The notes below the pieces were generated by a model. The model saw nothing but the letters and a program-made list of their open reading frames with translations, did not search any database and had not been told where the DNA came from. A program made the position numbers and the translations under genes. Source: Hyphomicrobiales bacterium (lineage in GTDB: Bacteria > Pseudomonadota > Alphaproteobacteria > Rhizobiales > Aestuariivirgaceae). Taken from it: a stretch of DNA of 9,216 nt. Positions 1 to 4,909 of this stretch are shown in pieces. How positions within the stretch are numbered: position 1 is the first letter of the stretch; every line of letters starts with the position of its first letter. The stretch is from contig JACMJT010000303.1 in assembly GCA_014380505.1 (NCBI GenBank), positions 1-9,216 of the forward strand, read 5' to 3'.

Positions 1-715
1 CATGGTTCTGCCGATCGGTCAGGTGATGCGGCCCAAGCATTTCAACCGCATTCTCGAACAGGTGAAGGGCAAGGACTACCAGCACCTGGTCAATGAAGTG
101 GTGCTGCGAACGCAGGCCCAGGCGATTTATTCGCCCGATAACAAGGGCCACTTCGGCCTGTCGCTGCGCCGTTATGCGCATTTCACCTCGCCTATCCGGC
201 GCTATGCCGATCTGATCGTTCATCGCGCCCTTATCTCGGCGCTGGGGTTCGGCGAGGATGGTCTGTCGACGGAGGATATCGCCAAGCTCAGGGACACCGC
301 CGACATGATCTCGGATGCCGAACGCCGGGCCATGGCGGCGGAGCGCGAGACGGTCGACAGGCTCATCGCGTCTCATCTTTCCACCCAGACCGGTGCTGTT
401 TTCAGGGGCCGCATCGGCGGCGTTGTGGGTGCCGGCCTTTTCGTGAAGCTCGATGATTCAGGGGCCGATGGATTCGTGCCGGTAACGACGCTGGGCAGGG
501 ATTATTTCGTCTACGACCAGACCCGCCATGCGCTCATCGGCGAGCGCACCGGCGAAACCTGGCAGCTTGGCGACCGCCTGGAGGTGCGACTCGTCGAAGT
601 CACACCCGTTTCGGGCGGGATGCGCTTCGAGGTGGTGTCGGAAGGACGGAAAGGCAAGCCAATGCCGCGCCGGAGTGTGCGGTCCTCCCGGCAGACCAAA
701 GGGCGGCGCAGATAG
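1..715 (+). CDS. rnr: Ribonuclease R, C-terminal part (5' end outside window)
   Basis: RNase R is a processive 3'-to-5' exoribonuclease that degrades structured RNA in the cytoplasm. Only about the last 237 residues are visible; the frame is open at the left edge, so the first ATG here is internal. Residues 54-76 of the fragment carry the conserved end of the RNB catalytic domain, with RRYAHFTSPIRRYADLIVHR. An S1 RNA-binding domain follows at about 131-213 (GRIGGVVGAGLFVKL and DGFVPV). The protein ends in a strongly basic tail from about 216 (KGKPMPRRS to KGRRR), as is usual for RNase R and probably involved in RNA binding. The stop TAG lies 3 bases before the NUDIX start, so the two are likely co-transcribed and translationally coupled. 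RNase II is less likely because of the basic tail and the spacing of domains. Confidence 0.97.
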   Translation, partial: MVLPIGQVMRPKHFNRILEQVKGKDYQHLVNEVVLRTQAQAIYSPDNKGHFGLSLRRYAHFTSPIRRYADLIVHRALISALGFGEDGLSTEDIAKLRDTADMISDAERRAMAAERETVDRLIASHLSTQTGAVFRGRIGGVVGAGLFVKLDDSGADGFVPVTTLGRDYFVYDQTRHALIGERTGETWQLGDRLEVRLVEVTPVSGGMRFEVVSEGRKGKPMPRRSVRSSRQTKGRRR

Positions 716-718
716 GCG

Positions 719-1369
719 ATGGCTGACCGGCAGCGCCCACGCGATGCGGCGACGCTTATTCTGGTGCGGCGCGAGGCGAGCGCCGCGCCCCGCATTCTCA
801 TGGGCCAACGCCATGGCACCCATGCTTTCATGCCCAACAAATATGTCTTTCCCGGCGGCCGCCTTGACGCCGGCGACAGCCGTGTCAAGCCGTCGCGCGA
901 TCTCGATGGGGCCGTGCTGTCCAAACTGATGCAGCGGATGCGTTCGAAGCCCAGCCCGGTCCGGGCTCGCGCGTTCGCAATTGCCGCGCTTCGGGAAACC
1001 TTTGAAGAGACGGGTCTGCTGTTCGGACGCAGGAACTTTGAAAGCGCACCCGATCTCTCGGCTCTCGTTTATTTTGCCCGAGCGATTACTCCCCCGGGAC
1101 GGACGCGGCGCTTCGATTCGCGCTTCTTCGTGGCCGATGCCGCCCATGTCGGCAATCTCGACCGGCCCCTCCATGTTGGTTCCGGCGAACTGTTGACGCC
1201 TGCATGGTTCTCGCTTGATGAAACACTTGCCCTCGATCTGCCGTCGATCACCAAGGACATCCTGCGCCGCCTCCGGCCCTTTCTCGACGAAGGCCTTCTC
1301 CCCGACCCCGGCTGCCCGGTGAGTTTCCAATACTACCGCGGGCAGAAATGGGTCGAGGAAACGATCTGA
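719..1369 (+). CDS. NUDIX hydrolase with an interrupted Nudix box (NUDT19/RP2p-like arrangement)
   Basis: This 216-residue protein should hydrolyse a nucleoside diphosphate linked to another group; the substrate cannot be told from sequence. FPGG is at 44-47 and RETFEETGLLFG at 92-103, which supplies the metal-binding glutamates. In a canonical Nudix box the arginine of REXXEEXG lies 14 residues after the second glycine. Here it lies 45 residues after, so about 31 residues (roughly 48-90) interrupt the box. A similar interruption is known in mammalian NUDT19/RP2p, a CoA diphosphatase, but that resemblance does not prove the same substrate. There is no signal peptide or membrane segment, so it should be cytoplasmic. 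The start ATG at 719 is 3 bases after the rnr stop, with only a weak upstream purine stretch, which suggests coupling to rnr. Confidence 0.92.
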   Translation: MADRQRPRDAATLILVRREASAAPRILMGQRHGTHAFMPNKYVFPGGRLDAGDSRVKPSRDLDGAVLSKLMQRMRSKPSPVRARAFAIAALRETFEETGLLFGRRNFESAPDLSALVYFARAITPPGRTRRFDSRFFVADAAHVGNLDRPLHVGSGELLTPAWFSLDETLALDLPSITKDILRRLRPFLDEGLLPDPGCPVSFQYYRGQKWVEETI

Positions 1370-1389
1370 TCGGACTACAGATCAGTTTT
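1363..1389 (+). terminator. Possible weak terminator or attenuator at the end of the NUDIX gene
   Basis: CTGATC (1366-1371) can pair with GATCAG (1380-1385), directly followed by TTTT. GATCTG (1363-1368) can alternatively pair with CAGATC (1378-1383). The stem is only 6 bp with an 8-9 base loop and overlaps the NUDIX stop codon. It could partly separate rnr-NUDIX from the PAP2 gene; efficiency would be low. Confidence 0.3.
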
Positions 1390-1414
1390 GAATTCGTTTG
1401 CCATCTGGTTAAAC

Positions 1415-1423
1415 GAGGAAAGG
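1415..1423 (+). promoter_or_regulatory. Ribosome binding site of the PAP2 gene
   Basis: The purine-rich GAGGAAAGG ends 7 bases before GTG at 1431. It supports this GTG as the start, since there is no in-frame ATG near the beginning of the open frame. Confidence 0.7.
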
Positions 1424-1430
1424 CAACGGA

Positions 1431-2183
1431 GTGGGTGCACCTTTGTTTTCTAGACTTCCGCGGCTCTTGTTCCTCGCTCGACTTGGGCGGCACGAGATCG
1501 GCTTGATTGCTGCCCTGTTCGTTGCGGCCGCCCTCATTCTCGGGTTCGGCCTCTTGGCCGAAGATGTGCTGGAAGGCGATACCTCCGGCTTCGACCGGGC
1601 TGTCATTATGGCATTCAGGAGCGGCGGTGATATCGCCGATCCGATCGGCCCAGCTTGGCTCGAAGAGTTAGGCCGGGATGTTACTGCGCTCGGCAGCTTC
1701 GCGTTCCTGGGTTTCGTGTTCCTGGCGTCGGTTGGTTATCTGCTTCTGGTTCGCAAGCGCGCTCTCGCACTGTTGATGACGGTGGCCGTAATTGGCGGGA
1801 CGATCATCAGCACTCTTCTCAAGATGGGGTTCGACCGTCCCCGGCCCGATATCCCCCATGCGGTGCGCGTATTCACCGCAAGCTTCCCAAGCGGCCACGC
1901 TACACTGTCGGCCGTCACGTTTCTGACCCTCGGTGCCCTGCTCACGCGGGTGAATGCGGACCGGCGGGTCAAGGTGTACTTCATGGTTCTCGCGGTGTTT
2001 CTGACGATCATCGTTGGCCTGAGCCGTGTTTATCTCGGCGTCCACTACCCGAGCGACGTTCTCGCCGGTTGGAGCATCGGCGCAGCCTGGGCCGTCCTGT
2101 GCTGGACCGGCGCGCTCTGGCTGCAGCAGCGCGGCGCCGTTGAACCGCCGGGGCCGTCGCCGCAAACGGGGCAAGAGGAATAA
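1431..2183 (+). CDS. PAP2-family membrane phosphatase
   Basis: This 250-residue integral membrane protein belongs to the PAP2 / lipid phosphate phosphatase superfamily, which removes phosphate from lipid phosphates or pyrophosphates such as phosphatidate, phosphatidylglycerol phosphate or undecaprenyl pyrophosphate. All three signature blocks are intact. K131 to RP at 138-139 fits KX6RP. PSGH is at 153-156, with His156 as the presumed proton donor. S198-R199, H205 and D209 fit SRX5HX3D, with His205 the presumed nucleophile. Hydrophobic stretches lie at about 23-43, 87-107, 112-130, 158-172, 182-197 and 210-231, so about six membrane spans with the active site on the periplasmic face. The GTG start is supported by the preceding GAGGAAAGG. 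It lies 61 bases after the NUDIX gene and 28 bases before the EamA gene, with which it is probably co-transcribed. The substrate is not determinable; a C55-PP or lipid A related role is only a possibility. Confidence 0.93.
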   Translation: MGAPLFSRLPRLLFLARLGRHEIGLIAALFVAAALILGFGLLAEDVLEGDTSGFDRAVIMAFRSGGDIADPIGPAWLEELGRDVTALGSFAFLGFVFLASVGYLLLVRKRALALLMTVAVIGGTIISTLLKMGFDRPRPDIPHAVRVFTASFPSGHATLSAVTFLTLGALLTRVNADRRVKVYFMVLAVFLTIIVGLSRVYLGVHYPSDVLAGWSIGAAWAVLCWTGALWLQQRGAVEPPGPSPQTGQEE

Positions 2184-2199
2184 CCAGTGTGAGTTGGAT

Positions 2200-2206
2200 G
2201 AGGAAA
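2200..2206 (+). promoter_or_regulatory. Ribosome binding site deciding the start of the EamA gene
   Basis: GAGGAAA sits about 5-8 bases before ATG at 2212. It places translation start there and not at the upstream in-frame ATG at 2026, which lies inside the PAP2 gene. Confidence 0.7.
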
Positions 2207-2211
2207 CCTCC

Positions 2212-2646
2212 ATGAAACCGCTCTTCCTATCGTGGCAGTTCTGGGCGTTGCTGTCCGCCGCGTTCGCTGCGCTCACCGCTATCTTCGCCAAAGTTGGAAT
2301 TGAAAACGTCAACTCGGACTTCGGCACCTTCATTCGAACCATCGTCATCCTCTGCGCGCTCGGAGCCATCCTGGTTTTCACGGGCCAATGGCAACCGCTC
2401 GGCACCGTCTCCAGCCGGAGCTATGTCTTTCTGGTACTCTCGGGGCTCGCCACCGGCGGCTCGTGGCTGTGTTACTTCCGGGCTCTTAAGCTTGGTGACG
2501 CAGCGCGCGTGGCGCCGATCGATAAATTGAGCGTGGTCTTGGTGGCGATCTTCGGCGTTGCCTTTCTGGGCGAACGTCTCTCCGGGTCGAATTGGTTCGG
2601 TGTTGGCCTGATTGCCTTCGGGGCGGTTTTGATTGCCTATCCTTGA
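2212..2646 (+). CDS. Small single-domain EamA/DMT-family membrane protein
   Basis: This 144-residue protein is almost entirely hydrophobic, with probable membrane spans at about 8-27, 40-58, 69-89, 104-120 and 127-143. Its end (APIDKLSVVLVAIFGVAFLGER, then W128, GVGLIAFGAVLIAY) is the typical second half of an EamA domain, where the ...GE(R/K)... turn precedes the last helix. Classical drug/metabolite transporters carry two EamA repeats (about 300 residues). This one has a single repeat and would need to form a dimer, as small SMR/ArnE-type proteins do. No substrate can be assigned. The open frame extends to an ATG at 2026, but that region overlaps the PAP2 gene; ATG 2212 has a good ribosome binding site. 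The gene follows PAP2 by 28 bases and probably shares its transcript. Confidence 0.85.
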   Translation: MKPLFLSWQFWALLSAAFAALTAIFAKVGIENVNSDFGTFIRTIVILCALGAILVFTGQWQPLGTVSSRSYVFLVLSGLATGGSWLCYFRALKLGDAARVAPIDKLSVVLVAIFGVAFLGERLSGSNWFGVGLIAFGAVLIAYP

Positions 2647-2671
2647 CAAGCGGCGGGGTTTGAGGTCTATC
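2643..2671 (+). promoter_or_regulatory. Probable sigma-70-type promoter of rpmG
   Basis: A perfect -35 hexamer TTGACA (2643-2648) is followed by a 17-base spacer and TCTATC (2666-2671) as a plausible, non-ideal -10 element. The -35 overlaps the TGA stop of the EamA gene. Transcription would begin near 2678 and leave a leader of about 20 bases carrying the rpmG ribosome binding site GGAG (2687-2690). Confidence 0.6.
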
Positions 2672-2697
2672 GCCCCGAACCCGTTTGGAGATCCACC

Positions 2698-2865
2698 ATG
2701 GCCAAAGGCAATGTAATCAAGATCAAGATGGCGTCGACCGCCGACACCGGATATTTCTACGTCACCAGAAAGAATTCGCGCACCAAGACCGAGAAGATGT
2801 CGCTGAAGAAATACGACCCCGTGGCGCGCAAGCATGTGGAATTCAAGGAAACCAAGATCAAGTAG
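2698..2865 (+). CDS. rpmG: 50S ribosomal protein bL33
   Basis: This 55-codon gene encodes bL33, a small basic protein of the large ribosomal subunit near the E site. The sequence begins [20 protein letters not shown] and continues with [20 protein letters not shown] and [13 protein letters not shown], which is the classic bL33 pattern at its normal length. The CXXC zinc-binding pairs of the C+ form are absent, so this is the zinc-independent (C-) type. The ATG is preceded by GGAG at 2687-2690 with a 7-base gap. It is the last + strand gene before a convergent junction and appears to have its own promoter. Confidence 0.98.
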   Translation: MAKGNVIKIKMASTADTGYFYVTRKNSRTKTEKMSLKKYDPVARKHVEFKETKIK

Positions 2866-2882
2866 TCCCGGTTCAAAACTTC

Positions 2883-2952
2883 TCTCTCCTTGGCCGCCCA
2901 CCGAGGCGGTCATTCAGTCTGGGTCACCGGCTCAAGGCCGGTGATGGAGAGA
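2883..2952. repeat. Three-way-junction-like inverted repeat cluster
   Basis: TCTCTCC (2883-2889) pairs with GGAGAGA (2946-2952) and encloses two hairpins. The first is 2891-2898 with 2905-2912, an 8-bp stem including one G-T pair and a 6-base loop. The second is TCACCGGC (2924-2931) with GCCGGTGA (2937-2944), a perfect 8-bp stem with loop TCAAG. Together they could fold as a three-way junction in RNA. There is no T run after it on + and none on -, so it is not a standard intrinsic terminator. Confidence 0.6.
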
Positions 2953-2974
2953 AAAAAGTGCGTTCTCAAATGGT

Positions 2975-3028
2975 GCCGGCCCGGGCTGGTGGAATTGAGG
3001 AGGCCACTCAATTCCGGCCCGGACCGGC
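2975..3028. repeat. Long interrupted hairpin
   Basis: Three stacked stems share one axis: GCCGG (2975-2979) with CCGGC (3024-3028), CCGGGC (2981-2986) with GCCCGG (3017-3022), and GGAATTGAG (2991-2999) with CTCAATTCC (3007-3015). That gives 20 paired positions, broken by a C/A mismatch and a 4-against-1 internal loop, with a 7-base apical loop. It is stable on either strand. No T run follows, so termination by the standard mechanism is not evident. Confidence 0.7.
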
Positions 3029-3031
3029 GAG

Positions 3032-3070
3032 CCCCTCAGTTCAGGAGTTGCGGCGGACCTGAACGCGGGG
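3032..3070. repeat. Inverted repeat, hairpin with two stacked stems
   Basis: GTTCAGG (3039-3045) pairs with CCTGAAC (3058-3064) over a 12-base loop, and CCCC (3032-3035) pairs with GGGG (3067-3070) outside a small internal loop. Confidence 0.5.
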
Positions 3071-3089
3071 TTTGGGTTCCGAAAGGTGC

Positions 3090-3117
3090 CGGCGGGGCCG
3101 CCTGAGCGCCGATTTTT
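3090..3117 (+). terminator. Possible intrinsic terminator for rpmG transcripts
   Basis: CGGCG (3090-3094) pairs with CGCCG (3107-3111), followed by A and TTTTT (3113-3117). The stem is only 5 bp with a 12-base loop, and the site lies about 225 bases after the rpmG stop. It is the only place in the gap with a T run after a GC stem on the + strand. Confidence 0.3.
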
Positions 3118-3139
3118 GCCGCGCACCCCGCCTGGAGAA

Positions 3140-3169
3140 TTTCGACTACGCCTAAAATTTTAGTCGAAA
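3140..3169 (-). repeat. AT-rich 9-bp inverted repeat enclosing a palindrome
   Basis: TTTCGACTA (3140-3148) and TAGTCGAAA (3161-3169) are perfect reverse complements around a 12-base loop. The palindrome CTAAAATTTTAG (3152-3163) overlaps the loop and right arm. On the - strand the hairpin lies about 75 bases after the scpB stop and is followed by TTCTCC, so it could be a weak terminator for scpB. Its DNA symmetry could equally be a protein binding site. Confidence 0.5.
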
Positions 3170-3184
3170 AAGCGCCGGTTGGCC

Positions 3185-3211
3185 AGCTCAACCTATGGTA
3201 AACATTGAGCT
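3185..3211. repeat. Short inverted repeat near the scpB end
   Basis: AGCTCAA (3185-3191) and TTGAGCT (3205-3211) are perfect 7-base arms with a 13-base loop containing GGTAAAC. It lies in the AT-rich block next to scpB; function unknown. Confidence 0.45.
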
Positions 3212-3243
3212 TTCACGATTAAGGATGAAGCGTTAGGGTAAAT

Positions 3244-3987
3244 TCAGACGGAAGGAGGTGGCTCGTCCTCGGGCTCCGGCTCTGGAAAATGCATCTCCAG
3301 TGGCGCCTGCTCGTCGCCATCGAGGGGATCTTCGTCGGCCATCAATTCACCGCTGCCGCGCGGCATGGGCACATCGAAGCCGGGAGGCAGATCGGCATCG
3401 AGAAGGCCAGCGCCTTTCAGCTCCTGCATGCCCGGCAAATCGTTCACGTCATTGAGGCCAAAATGGGCGAGGAAGGATTCTGTCGTGCCATAGGTCACGG
3501 GCCTGCCCGGCGTGCGCCGGCGGCCGCGCATTCTGACCCAGCCGATTTCAAGAAGGATATCGAGCGTGCCCTTGGAAATTGCCACGCCGCGAATGTCCTC
3601 GATTTCAGCGCGCGTCACCGGCTGGTGATAGGCGGTGATGGCGAGGGTTTCGAGGGCGGCCTTCGACAGGCGCCGCTGGGCCACCTGTTCGCGACGGAGA
3701 ATGAAGCCCAGGTCCTCGGCGGTGCGCAGCGTCCACTTGCCCGCGACCTCCACAAGATTGACACCGCGATTGGCGTAATTTGCCTTGAGATCGGCGAGCA
3801 GCGATTGCACATCCGCGCCCTCGGGCAGTGAGCTCTGGAATTTCTCGAGTGCTACGGGTTCGGCGGCGGCAAAGAGTATGGCTTCGAGGATGCGCAAATG
3901 CTGGTTGCGGCCGGAGCTTGGATGCAGCGTCACCACGGCGGACTCATCGGCGTCAGCCGTTTCCTCGAAAATGCTGTTGATCTGCAT
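3244..3987 (-). CDS. scpB: Segregation and condensation protein B
   Basis: ScpB is a winged-helix (kite) protein that dimerises and binds ScpA, the kleisin, to regulate the SMC condensin that compacts and segregates the chromosome. The 247-residue product begins MQINSIFEETADADESAV. Residues 30-50 (HLRILEAILFAAAEPVALEKF) form the first winged-helix entry. LSKAALETLAITAYHQPVTR starts at 107 and the second signature, GRRRTPGRPVTYGTT, at 155. After about 195 comes an acidic, proline-rich tail ending PEPEPEDEPPPSV, likely disordered. I chose ATG at 3987 because AAGGAG lies 8 bases upstream. The frame stays open to 4104, but that extension overlaps scpA. The gap to scpA is 28 bases. It is the last gene of the - strand block. 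Confidence 0.95.
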   Translation of the reverse strand: MQINSIFEETADADESAVVTLHPSSGRNQHLRILEAILFAAAEPVALEKFQSSLPEGADVQSLLADLKANYANRGVNLVEVAGKWTLRTAEDLGFILRREQVAQRRLSKAALETLAITAYHQPVTRAEIEDIRGVAISKGTLDILLEIGWVRMRGRRRTPGRPVTYGTTESFLAHFGLNDVNDLPGMQELKGAGLLDADLPPGFDVPMPRGSGELMADEDPLDGDEQAPLEMHFPEPEPEDEPPPSV

Positions 3988-3995
3988 CGGTGTCA

Positions 3996-4001
3996 CTCCT
4001 T
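3996..4001 (-). promoter_or_regulatory. Shine-Dalgarno site fixing the scpB start
   Basis: On the - strand AAGGAG is followed after 8 bases by ATG at 3987. This is the best ribosome binding site in the - strand block and rules against the 39-residue longer reading that overlaps scpA. Confidence 0.85.
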
Positions 4002-4015
4002 CGCCATCGCGAACA

Positions 4016-4894
4016 TCAGGCCGCACGGGGGCTGCGGCGCATGTAGATCGGTTTGAACGCCGCCTCCTGGCGGAGTTCAACAACGCCTTCACGGACAAGT
4101 TCAAGACTGGCGGTGAAGCTCGAGGCCATCACCGAGCGTTTCATTTCGGGGTCGGCCAGATATTCCGCAAGCCAGCGATCCATAGTGCCCCAGTCGTTCA
4201 TGGCGCCCACCAGACGCTCCAGCACGCTGCGGGCTTCCTTGACCGTGAAAGCCTTGAGCTTTTGCACCGTGTAGCTCTGGTGGCGCACCTTTTTCTGGCG
4301 CCGCTCCGCATAGGCTTTCAGGAGGTCGATGAGATTGTCGGCATATTCGCGTTTGGTTTCGAAGACGAGCGGCTCAGGCGCCCCCCGGCCATACACGTCG
4401 CGGCCCAGCAGATTGCGCGCCATGAGTTTGGCCGAGGCTTCGCGCATGGCTTGCAGGCGTTGCAGGCGGAAAGCAAGCATCGCCGCCATGTCTTCGGGAA
4501 GCTGCTCGTCCGAGCCCGGAGGCGTGGGGATCAACAGGCGCGACTTGAGATAGGCAAGCCATGCCGCCATCACGAGATAATCCGCCGCCAGTTCCAGGTG
4601 CAGCGTGCGGGCTTTTTCGATGAACGCCAGATATTGCTCGGCAAGGGCGAGGATGGAAATCTGCGCCAGATCGATCTTGTGGTGGCGGGCAAGTTCCAGC
4701 AGCAGATCGAGCGGGCCTTCGAAACCGTCGACGTCGACGATCAGCGCATCGGACGGTTCAGCCACGGGATCGGCCCGGACCGGCGCCCCGCCGTCCGGCC
4801 AAATGTCTGCTTGCTGTTCACCGCCGTTCAAACTCTTGTCTCCTGATCCGCCAGACCTAGCAAAGCGGGACCGCTGATTCGATGTCCACCCCAC
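4016..4894 (-). CDS. scpA: Segregation and condensation protein A (kleisin)
   Basis: ScpA is the kleisin subunit that bridges the SMC heads and carries ScpB. The 292-residue product has the kleisin signature FEGPLDLLLELARHHKIDL from 58, followed by ISILALAEQYLAFI (79-92), which form the N-terminal helical domain that contacts the SMC neck. LAADYLVMAAWLAYLKSRLL (102-121) is also highly conserved. The C-terminal winged helix, which binds the SMC head, lies at about 215-285 (SSFTASLELVREGVVELRQ). The 57 residues before the signature look disordered and poorly conserved, which is common in alphaproteobacteria. The start is GTG at 4894, preceded by GGGGAT; it lies 15 bases after nagZ. A shorter start cannot be excluded. 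Confidence 0.95.
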   Translation of the reverse strand: MGWTSNQRSRFARSGGSGDKSLNGGEQQADIWPDGGAPVRADPVAEPSDALIVDVDGFEGPLDLLLELARHHKIDLAQISILALAEQYLAFIEKARTLHLELAADYLVMAAWLAYLKSRLLIPTPPGSDEQLPEDMAAMLAFRLQRLQAMREASAKLMARNLLGRDVYGRGAPEPLVFETKREYADNLIDLLKAYAERRQKKVRHQSYTVQKLKAFTVKEARSVLERLVGAMNDWGTMDRWLAEYLADPEMKRSVMASSFTASLELVREGVVELRQEAAFKPIYMRRSPRAA

Positions 4895-4909
4895 AAGATA
4901 TCCCCAGTT

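Larger units (their letters stand above)
2866..3243. other. Convergent intergenic region rich in inverted repeats, no convincing gene
   Basis: These 378 bases separate the ends of rpmG (+) and scpB (-). Short open frames exist on both strands, but none combines a plausible start, ribosome binding site and recognisable protein. The left two thirds are GC-rich and packed with hairpin-forming repeats, listed separately. The right third (about 3138-3243) is AT-rich. Bidirectional transcription termination is the simplest role, though the amount of structure exceeds what that needs. Confidence 0.85.

Noticed and set aside
458..1330. 290-residue open frame on the - strand across rnr and the NUDIX gene
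   Set aside because: It is antisense to two clearly recognised genes, has no recognisable domain, and reads as the shadow of GC-rich coding sequence.
1388..1414. Promoter for the PAP2 gene, TTGAAT to TTAAAC
   Set aside because: The spacing is only 15 bases and the -10 is poor; not reported as a feature.
2026..2211. Upstream extension of the EamA gene to ATG 2026
   Set aside because: It overlaps the PAP2 coding region for about 160 bases, reads as Arg/Pro/Ser-rich shadow sequence, and ATG 2212 has a good ribosome binding site.
2866..2952. tRNA-like GGTTCAAA followed by hairpins
   Set aside because: GTTCAAA at 2871-2877 is not flanked by complementary T-stem arms, and no acceptor stem fits.
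2890..3105. 71-residue open frame on the + strand in the rpmG-scpB gap
   Set aside because: TTG start without a ribosome binding site, runs through the hairpins, and has Arg/Gly-rich composition typical of random GC-rich sequence. The alternative frame 2685-3062 overlaps rpmG and is no better.
2932..3126. 64-residue open frame on the - strand in the same gap
   Set aside because: It has a GTG start after AGGCGGGG and lies downstream of the AT-rich block, so it was considered seriously. The product is low-complexity and dominated by the inverted repeats, with no recognisable domain.
3988..4104. Longer scpB starting at ATG 4104
   Set aside because: The added 39 residues overlap the end of scpA and are Arg/Ala-rich shadow sequence. 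AAGGAG points to ATG 3987.
3785..4846. 353-residue + strand open frame opposite scpA/scpB
   Set aside because: It is antisense to two confidently identified genes; it is long only because of GC-rich codon bias.
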